Below are positions 56,578 to 64,000 of a stretch of DNA of 64,000 nucleotides, one piece after another. The stretch's first letter is position 1. Every line of letters starts with the position of its first letter. Below the pieces are notes generated by a model. The model made no database searches and was not told where the DNA came from. It saw nothing but the letters and a program-made list of their open reading frames with translations. Both the position numbers and the translations under genes were made by a program. Source of the DNA: Scilla litardierei (lineage: Eukaryota; Streptophyta; Magnoliopsida; Asparagales; Asparagaceae); contig CM061141.1 in NCBI GenBank assembly GCA_030789695.1, positions 274,381,655-274,445,654 on the forward strand. Reading direction: 5' to 3'.

Positions 56578-56961
56578 AACCGACTAGAAAGAAGATTAGT
56601 CGGATGAAAATGTGTTTAAGTCGGTCTGGAAATCGAAAAGACACATTTGCCCTAACCCACTTAGTCGGTCACAGTTCAAGCACTGACCGACTAGATTACG
56701 ATCTAGTCGGTCGGTCAATGAGCTTGAACCGACTAAGTCGAAACAGAGGTAAACAGAGATTTCTAGGGCTAGAATTAGTCGGTCGCAGTATACACACTGA
56801 CCGACTAGTTTTCAATCTAGTCGGTCGGTAAGTGTACTGTGACCGACTAAAGAAAGAAAATGAAAAGAGTTAGATAAAAGCTTGATCTAGTCGGTCTGAG
56901 TTCACTAGCTGACCGACTAGATGAGCATCTAGTCGGTTGACTAATGAACTGAAACCGACTA
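56578..56961 (-). repeat. Three internal 74-bp hairpin modules plus one partial
   Basis: Modules at 56662-56735, 56776-56849 and 56888-56961, each 33+8+33 like those in the LTR, plus a partial one near 56578-56625. The N14 arms match within modules (about 7, 9 and 10 of 14 positions). They lie upstream of the extra ORF in its own direction. Confidence 0.9.
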
Positions 56962-57205
56962 GAAGAGTCCTAAAATTGATAATTGATTTCTCTTCACAAA
57001 CCACTTGGATGAAACATCTTAACACTCTCATTAGTCATCTAAATTACCCCATAAAACGTCGAAATCTTAAATACGACATTCAAAGTAGAATTCGAGCAAA
57101 AATTCAAACATATCACATAAAATTCCCAAAAATTCAATAAAGCTAGCATGAACGAAATATCGCGAAATCGAATAGCATGCAAGACAATTGAATGAAACAT
57201 GAACC
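56962..57205 (-). other. Short non-coding stretch between pol and the internal modules
   Basis: AT-rich, 244 bp after the pol stop. Nothing recognisable. Confidence 0.5.
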
Positions 57206-59330
57206 CTATATCTCGGATTCACCCATAATCCCCAATTCTCGACGCAACCGCACAAAGGAGTCCTCCTTTAGGGGTTTCGTGAAAATATCGGCGATTTGCT
57301 TTTGGGTTTCAACGTACACTAAAATGATGTCCTTTTTAGCAACATGATCATCTAAAAAGTGGTGTCGGACATCTATGTGTTTTGATCGGGAATGGTGCAC
57401 CGGATTCTTTGAAAGACAAATAGCACTTTGGTTATCCACCATGATAGGGCTAGTATCACAATGAATACCAAAATCCTTCAGTGTGTGTCTCATCCAAAGA
57501 ACCTGGGCACAAGCGGCACCGGCGGCAATATATTCCGGCTCGGTGGTTGAAAGTGATACGGAATTTTGCTTCTTGGAAAACCAAGAGACAAGAGAATTTC
57601 CTAGAAAATGGCAAGTGCCACTAGTACTTTTCCTGTCGGATTTGCATCCCGTATAATCGGCATCACTATATGAGACTAACTCATACGTGCTAGATTTTGG
57701 ATAGAGTAATCCAAAATCAAGTGTATAACTTAGATAACGGAAAATACGTTTTACCGCTACTAAGTGAGACTCCTTAGGTTGAGACTGATAACGAGCACAT
57801 ATGCATACGGCAAGCATAATATCGAGCCTACTTGCGGTAAGATAAAGTAAACTACCTATCATACCTCGATATAGACGAATGTCTACATCCTTACCGCCCG
57901 TATCCTTGTCAAGATGCGTAGTCGTGCTCATTGGAGTCTTTTTCCCGGAAGCACTCTCCATTCCAAATCGCTTAAGCAACTCCACCGTATACTTCGTTTG
58001 GTGGATGAAGATTGCATCGTTCAATTGGCGAATTTGGAGACCTAAGAAATATTTGAGTTCGCCCATGTGGCTCATCTCAAATTGGTCCTTCATAACATTA
58101 GAAAACTCTTTGCAAAGAGTGAAGTTAGTAGCACCGAAAATGATATCATCAACATAAATTTGAACTAATAAAATATCATTATTCGCATGCTTACCAAAAA
58201 GTGTAGAATCGGCTTCGCCCATTTTAAAATTCAAATCCAAAAGAAAATTCTTTATGCGATCATACCAAGCTCGAGGAGCTTGTCTCAAACCATAAAGAGC
58301 TTTCTTTAGTTTAAAAACATGATTTGGAAAATTTTCATTTATGAAGCCCAGAGGTTGAGAAACGTAAACTTCCTCAACAACATCTCCGTTTAAAAATGCA
58401 CTTTTAACATCCATTTGAAATAACTTAAAATTTTTATGGCATGCATAAGACAATAAAAGTCTAATTGATTCTAATCTAGCTACCGGAGCGAAGGATTCTT
58501 CGAAATCGATACCTTCCTCTTGGCGATAGCCTTGAGCAACTAACCGAGCTTTGTTCTGGACGACGACTTGGTTTTCGTCGGTTTTGTTCTTAAAGATCCA
58601 CTTTGTCCCTATGACGGTGTGGTTCTTCGATGGCAAAGGAACAAGCTCCCATACCTCATTCCTCTCGAATTGAATGAGTTCCTCCTCCATGGCAAGGATC
58701 CAAGCACTATCTTCGCACGCTTCAACTATATTCTTTGGCTCTATTGATGAGGCAAAGGCACAATTGGCGAAGTGGTGGACTTGAGATCTCGTCTTGACAC
58801 TATCATTAATATTGCCAATGACTTGCTCATGGGGATGGTCGCGAACGGTATGAAGCCGCTTGGGAATACCTTGATCACTAGGCACATTCTCAACAACTTC
58901 ATTAGTCGGGTTAGTATCAATAGAATCAATTGAATCAATAGACTTAGAATTTTCAAACGAATCACATAAAACATCCATAGAATCATTATCATTTGAAATT
59001 CTAGAAGTAGTAAAATTCTCATTAAAAGAGACATGAAGTGATTCCTCGATCGTAGAGGATCTTTTGTTGTATATCCGGTAGGCTTTGCTACGTGAGGAAT
59101 ACCCAACAAATATTCCCTCATCCGATCTCAGATCAAACTTGTCCAAATTATCATACGTGTTTTTAATAAAACATTTTGCGCCGAAAACACGAAAATGTTT
59201 AACTTGAGGCAATCTACCAAACAACAATTCATAGCAAGTTTGTTTGGTGCCGGGCCTCAAAAGTATTCTATTAAACACATAACAAGCGGTGTGTACCGCT
59301 TCCGCCCAAAATTGATAACCGGTTGACTAT
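57206..59330 (-). pseudogene. pol: Sirevirus Pol, distal part: integrase C-terminus, reverse transcriptase, RNase H
   Basis: Open frame to the stop at 57206; its first codons overlap the end of the upstream pol frame, to which a frameshift at about 59300-59330 disconnects it. In order: the end of the integrase region with [17 protein letters not shown]; an acidic linker; reverse transcriptase (about residues 209-450 counted from 59278) with [23 protein letters not shown] and the catalytic YVDD at about 375-378; then RNase H (about 530-670) with [28 protein letters not shown] and [10 protein letters not shown]. All catalytic landmarks look intact. Copies the element RNA into DNA in the particle. 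Gene order integrase before RT identifies Copia. Confidence 0.92.
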
Positions 59331-60318
59331 CTTTGAGCATAGTGCGAGCACACTCCACAAGCGTTCTATTCTTCCTCTCAACAACACCATTTTGAGGAGG
59401 TGCGCGAGGGGAAGAAAACGTGTGAGTAATTCCAAGATCATCACAAAAATTTGAGAAAGATTCATTCTCAAATTCACCCCCATGATCACTACGAATAGTG
59501 ACAATGGTGGTTCCGATGAGATTTTGTACTTTCTTCACAAATATTGTGAAGTTTTCAAAAGCTTCATTTTTATTACATAAGAAAAATACCCATGTAAATC
59601 TTGAATAATCATCAACGATGACTAGTCCATATCTTGCATTTCCTAAGGAAGTAACTCTTGTTGGCCCAAATAAATCTAGATGTAATAGCTCTAGTGGCCG
59701 TTTCGTAGAAATGCTTTTCTTAGGTTTAAATGAAGATTTAGGAAGTTTGCCACGTTGACAAGAATCACAAAAACTTTTCTTTTCAAAAACGAGCTTCGGA
59801 AAACCTTTAATGGAATTTAATTTCGAAAGCTTATAAAGTGTTCCAAAGTTCACATGTCCAAAGCGTCGATGCCATAAGTGTTGTTCACTTGTGTTAGCAA
59901 CGAGACATTGTTCATATGACTTAGGAAGATCCAAAATATAAATATCTTTATGGCGTGTGCCGGAAAATAATAATTTATTATTATCATTTGAAATATGACA
60001 CAATCCTTTCGCAAAGCTAACTTTGTAACCTTTGTCACAAAGTTGGCTTATTGAAATAAGATTATGATTTAAACCATCAACTAGATAAACATCACTAATT
60101 AAGGGTTTAGACGGGTTACCCACTTTACCAACACCGACGATGGTTCCGCTCTCATTGCCTCCAAATACGACGCGGTTTCCATTTGCAATGGGAACTATTC
60201 CGGAGAGCAATTGAGCGTCACCCGTCATGTGTTTTGAACACCCGCTATCGATTATCCAATTCCCTTTGGAGCTAAATTTAAATTTGTTGCTCCTTTTCTT
60301 TTTCTTTTCCTTGAGTAC
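59257..60318 (-). pseudogene. pol: Sirevirus Pol, proximal part: protease and integrase
   Basis: Same frame as gag but after a stop-rich 60-nt segment. The protease motif WIIDSGCSKHM is at about 60225-60258, with the catalytic DSG at 60241-60249. Counting from ATG 60228, integrase has the zinc-binding HHCC set (H120, H125, C154, C157) and the catalytic triad D185, D248, E284, giving the expected D-D-35-E spacing. The frame then ends prematurely at 59257 because of a one-base shift at about 59300-59330; the downstream frame carries on the homology. Protease processes the polyprotein and integrase inserts the cDNA. Confidence 0.9.
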
Positions 60319-60378
60319 CTAAAGATAGAAACATTCATATCATGGTACCCAAGGTCATTGGGTCCTCAAAAGTTAGAC
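60319..60378 (-). other. 60-nt stop-rich segment between gag and pol, GT...AG bounded
   Basis: In minus sense the segment begins GTCTAAC and ends TTTCTATCTTTAG. It holds four stops (TAA, TGA, TGA, TAG) in the shared gag-pol frame, and exactly 20 codons, so its removal would join gag and pol in frame. It could be a very short intron or a decayed coding stretch (a PWVP remnant is readable). Confidence 0.45.
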
Positions 60379-62613
60379 CTTTGGAAGCCAAGTCCAATTG
60401 GACTTAGACTTCCCCACATAATTTCTACTATGCACAACATCCGAAAAATAAGCATTCATATACACTTGTTTTTCATCCATGCTTGTGTCCTTTGGGCTCC
60501 AAATAGTGAAAATTTTGGGAGCCATCATCCTATTAGGTGCATGCATGCGACGTTGATTTCTATGTGATGCATGTTGTGGATAGGCATAAGGGACATGATG
60601 GAATGGTGCACGACGAGAATTATTCATATGATGAGGTGGGTGAACATATGCATGTGTGGGAACACGTGTGTGAGGGTGTCTCACATGGTGTTCACGTGCC
60701 CGTGAACGTGTAGCATAGAAATCATCATATGTGTGAGACGGTGGAGTAGGACGTGTGTTCCTACGTGGCATGGTATTTGTGTACATATAAGCATGCCCCT
60801 TCTTTGGAGGTCCACCCAAAGTGGGTTTCTTTCCAAAAGAGGGTGTGGACGATGTGGAAGCACCATTGGTAGATGAACTACCAATAGAGTGTTTGCTACC
60901 ACTCGTAGAGTCACCGGAAGTTGGCCTAACAAAGGTAGTGGCCGCTTTGGATGGACATCCCATCGTATACCCCAAACCAATGTGGTGATTGGCCGGAAGT
61001 AAGTCACTTAGGATTTTATCCAAATGGTCCTTACCCTTATTGAATTTATTAATTCGGCCTAATGTGTTCTCATATTTCTCTTTGAGAGAACGCATAGAAG
61101 TATCCAAAGTAGATACTTGCGATGTGAGCACATAAACACGAGATTTAAGATTCTCATTCTCAATACTCAAAGTCGAGTTTTGAGAAGTCAAATCCGCTAT
61201 CCTATGTTCTTCCGGATCTTCAATGCTAACATGTTCAAGTTTAGATTTGAGATTAACAATCTCATTTCTTAACTCTTCAACAACGGTGTCGTTGTTGGTG
61301 ATGATAGTCTTAGGCGAGGTTTGAATGCTAGCTAGGTCATCTTTTACTTTAGTATATCTATTTACTAATTTAGTGTATTTAGACCATAAATGAGAGTTAG
61401 CATCCCTAAGATCATCCATAGTTACCTCATCGCCTTCGTCGTCGCTATCATCGGAGGAGGAAGATCCTTGATCATGCTCCTCTCTTGCCATGAAACACAT
61501 GTGCGCTTGCTCCACTTTCTCATCGTCCGACTCTCCGCTTGAGGAATCCTCGGAGTCGGTGAATGTTGCTCCGACAAGTCCCTTTTTGTACCCCTTTTTG
61601 TACTTCTTGGACTTATCGAATTTTGGCGCCTTCCACTTCTCCTTTTGCTTGTTTTGTGGACAATCCGCTTTGATGTGTCCTGGCTTATTGCATTTAAAGC
61701 ACAAAGGTGGAGAGGCGTTAGTAGAAGTAAATTTAGATTTTTGTTTGAAGTTACCTTTTCGGAAGAAGCGATTGAACTTCTTTGCCATGAGTGCAATGGA
61801 TTCCATGTCCATTTCTTCTTCCGAGTCCTCATCATCGGTAGAGGTGGATGAAGCCGCCTTGAATGCAATCGCCTTTTTCTTAGGCGCGTCTTGGTTCAAA
61901 TAGGACTTCATCTTTTCTTGTAACTTCACCTTGCTATCTTTGCGTACCTCGTATGACATCAAAGTACCCATCAATTGAACTACGGTATACTTATTCATGT
62001 CATTACCTTCCTCGATGGCGAAGGTACGTTTCTCCCAAGAAGAAGGAAGTCCTTCGATAAGCTTTGAGCACTTCTCCTTTTGAGTGTAGGACTTGCCGAG
62101 GGCCTCTAACTCGTTTATTATGTCAACGAAGCGAGCGTAATATTCCTTCATCTTCTCGCCCTGTTGCATATGAAACATTTCGTAATCTTTGTTTACGACT
62201 ACGAGTTTAGAGTCTCTTACCCTACTCGTCCCTTCATGAAGAATGAGGATGGAGTTCCAAATTTGATATGCACTCTTACATGTGCATATCTTATTGAAGT
62301 CCTCGGGCTCCAACACGCATTGCAAGGCGTTCATTGCCTTGGCATTGCTTACCTCCGCGGCGATCTCCGCGGTAGTCCATTTCTCACAGTCTTCTTCTTC
62401 GGGCTCTATGTATTCCTTCATTGTAGTCCTCCATAAGGATGCACTCCGGAGGAAGGTTTCCATCCGGCATTTCCAGTACCCGTAGTTGGTACCGTTGAAG
62501 AATGGAGGCCTCGTAGAGGAATGTCCTTCCATCACCGAAGATGCTCCTTCTCGGTTTCTGAAGGTGTCATAGTTGGAAGGTGGACGCACGGTCTTGTTGT
62601 CGTTGGCAGACAT
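60373..62613 (-). CDS. gag: Sirevirus Gag, intact (746 aa)
   Basis: ATG 62613 to TAA 60373-60375, no interruption. Residues 35-240: UBN2-type Copia Gag fold (RPPFFNGTNYGYWKCRME, then KEYYARFVDIINEL). Acidic DDEDSEEEMDME near 261-272. Zinc knuckle CX2CX4HX4C at residues 305-318. Acidic Ser-rich stretch, then a coiled coil (about 430-540) typical of Sirevirus Gag, with HLDKILSDLLP. The C-terminal third is Ser/Thr-rich and then rich in His, Arg and Pro, and lacks the second Cys knuckle seen in the Gag at 17150-19009. Forms particles and binds RNA in the cytoplasm. Start chosen for position just after the primer site. Confidence 0.93.
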   Translation of the reverse strand: MSANDNKTVRPPSNYDTFRNREGASSVMEGHSSTRPPFFNGTNYGYWKCRMETFLRSASLWRTTMKEYIEPEEEDCEKWTTAEIAAEVSNAKAMNALQCVLEPEDFNKICTCKSAYQIWNSILILHEGTSRVRDSKLVVVNKDYEMFHMQQGEKMKEYYARFVDIINELEALGKSYTQKEKCSKLIEGLPSSWEKRTFAIEEGNDMNKYTVVQLMGTLMSYEVRKDSKVKLQEKMKSYLNQDAPKKKAIAFKAASSTSTDDEDSEEEMDMESIALMAKKFNRFFRKGNFKQKSKFTSTNASPPLCFKCNKPGHIKADCPQNKQKEKWKAPKFDKSKKYKKGYKKGLVGATFTDSEDSSSGESDDEKVEQAHMCFMAREEHDQGSSSSDDSDDEGDEVTMDDLRDANSHLWSKYTKLVNRYTKVKDDLASIQTSPKTIITNNDTVVEELRNEIVNLKSKLEHVSIEDPEEHRIADLTSQNSTLSIENENLKSRVYVLTSQVSTLDTSMRSLKEKYENTLGRINKFNKGKDHLDKILSDLLPANHHIGLGYTMGCPSKAATTFVRPTSGDSTSGSKHSIGSSSTNGASTSSTPSFGKKPTLGGPPKKGHAYMYTNTMPRRNTRPTPPSHTYDDFYATRSRAREHHVRHPHTRVPTHAYVHPPHHMNNSRRAPFHHVPYAYPQHASHRNQRRMHAPNRMMAPKIFTIWSPKDTSMDEKQVYMNAYFSDVVHSRNYVGKSKSNWTWLPKV

Positions 62614-62626
62614 AGCTAAGTATCTG

Positions 62627-62638
62627 GCTCTGATACCA
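62627..62638 (-). other. Primer binding site, initiator tRNA-Met type
   Basis: TGGTATCAGAGC on the minus strand, two bases from the 5' LTR that starts at 62641. Confidence 0.9.
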
Positions 62639-62640
62639 AA

Positions 62641-64000
62641 TGTAATGCCCTACAAGCTACTGCACAAGTACTAGAGGGGGGGGGGGGGGTGAATAGTACT
62701 TTAAAAATAACAAGGAGTATAATTCCAAATTATAGTGCAAACAACTACCAAATCAATTTGCGGAAGCTTAAATTGAATGACAACAAAAAAATTAACAATG
62801 CAAACAAATGATGTTAATGGGTTCGGATCCACCCAAGTCTCCCCGACTTGTTCCCGGTGATCCTACGTCCCAACCACCCGGATCCCCTCCGGATACTTAG
62901 GTTAGAAACCCTAACCCAAGATTTCCACTATGAATATCTTGTGAAAAACCTTCACAAGATCAAATCATACAACAATGGCAATAGTGAATCCCACAACCCG
63001 GGATCACAACCTTCTCTCACAACCGAGAGAATCAACAAGCAATATAAATGAGTTTATATTGAAATAAGCAAACTTACCACAAAATCCTATACCTTGAGTT
63101 TTTCTTACCAAATAGGTGAAAGGAAGGATTTGAGGAAGATGAAGTCACCAAGTCCTAGCACCAAGGAAATGACCAGCAATAGGTGCCTAGGAGAGATTTG
63201 GAGACTTGATTCAAGCTAGAGCTTGAAGGGCTCACCAAGAACAAACTTCTCTCAAGATGGATTCTAGATCTAGAAATGAGAGAGAATGGGTTTCTTGTGA
63301 GGAAGAGAGCTTTAGAAATGAGTGAGAATGGCTATCTCTTTTGAACTCAATGAATCTCTTAATGGCAGCTCTAACCTAGATAGAAATGACCTAGGTTCGT
63401 ATTTATAGGGTCCCATAAAAACAAGTTAGGTCAAATCCCAACGGATAGAAATCTGGGGCAATTAGTCGGTCAAAGAACAATCACTGACCGACTAGTTCAT
63501 CAACTAGTCGGTCAGTCAAACAACATGGACCGACTAAGTGAGGAACTGAGAAGAGATAGAATTTCAGACCTAGAAATCTAGTCGGTCCAAGAAGACTTTC
63601 TGACCGACTAGTTTCACAACTAGTCGGTCAGTCAGTGAACGTAGACCGACTAAGAGGCATAATGAAATAGTCTGAATACAAATTGACTTAGTCGGTCCAA
63701 GAACAAAAGTTGACCGACTAGATTGTCAACTAGTCGGTCACCAAACGTTCTTAGACCGACTAACGATAAACAGTAGCTTAGGAGAAATTTAGAATGAACA
63801 GTAAGTCACAACTAGTCGGTCAAAGAAGCATGACTGACCGACTAGTTCACAAACTAGTCGGTCGGTGAGTCAACGTAGACCGACTAACTGTAAACAGTAA
63901 AGTCCAAGAAATTAAGGAATTAAACTAGTCGGTCCAAGAAGAGTTGCTGACTGACTAGATCACCATCTAGTCGGTCAGTACTTCTTCTTGTACCAACTAA
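62641..64000 (-). repeat. 5' LTR of the Sirevirus, cut by the window edge
   Basis: Matches 51862-53220 with about ten differences. Hairpin string, TATA box (63401-63409) and five 74-bp modules (63463-63536, 63579-63652, 63689-63762, 63813-63886, 63926-63999) are all present. About 400 bp should lie beyond base 64000. Confidence 0.92.

Larger units (their letters stand above)
51862..64000 (-). mobile_element. Sirevirus (Copia) with gag, pol and an extra ORF, minus strand, right end outside window
   Basis: 3' LTR at 51862-53620, then four purine tracts, an extra ORF, pol, gag, a tRNA-Met-type primer site and the 5' LTR from 62641 past the window edge. By eye the visible LTR portions (about 1.36 kb) differ at only about ten bases plus the length of a G run, so insertion is recent. 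Pol carries a frameshift and the gag-pol junction four stops, so this copy is probably defective but nearly whole. The target duplication cannot be checked; the left flank is CAATA. Confidence 0.92.

Overview
The window is nuclear DNA of a flowering plant; I cannot name the lineage. It is dense, nested retrotransposon territory: LTR elements with plant-type primer sites (TGGTATCAGAGC, initiator tRNA-Met type; a tRNA-Asp-like site), Copia and Gypsy Gag zinc knuckles, one Copia Pol, hAT-type MITEs and long LTRs. I find no intact host gene, no tRNA or rRNA gene and no CRISPR.

The substrate is a tandem array, 5863-47138, of an intronless unit of about 1.19 kb. Each unit holds a 326-codon ORF for a charged, coiled-coil protein of unknown function and a pyrimidine-rich spacer of about 215 bp. 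Thirteen units (U0 to U12) can be followed. All are broken by nonsense codons, frameshifts or insertions. Once the insertions are subtracted the spacing is 1.18-1.20 kb wherever it can be measured.

Insertions in the array, left to right: a gag-only Copia element (1-5862, 5' end outside the window); a minus-strand solo LTR (6241-8063, TSD CTATT); a non-autonomous Athila-like Gypsy element (11921-23296, TSD TCTCT), which carries in its 3' LTR a gag-only Sirevirus-like Copia element (15241-22692, TSD CGCCT), which in turn carries a hAT-type MITE (20213-20717, 8-bp TSD); a second MITE copy (28408-28917, 8-bp TSD); a second Athila-like element on the minus strand (28989-36329, TSD TGCGA); a minus-strand LARD-like element (37204-43871); and a second LARD-like element (from 47139) interrupted at 51862 by a young minus-strand Sirevirus that runs off the right edge.

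That Sirevirus is the most complete element: gag, protease-integrase and RT-RNase H, plus an uninterrupted extra ORF of 553 codons between pol and the 3' LTR. Its LTR U3 contains five hairpin modules of exactly 74 bp (33-bp arms, 8-nt loop). Three more modules of exactly 74 bp lie upstream of the extra ORF, which suggests an internal promoter built from U3 material. Palindrome arrays upstream of the TATA box recur in four other LTR families here, and several LTRs carry strings of short hairpins downstream of the TATA box. These structures and the pseudogene array are the main points of interest.
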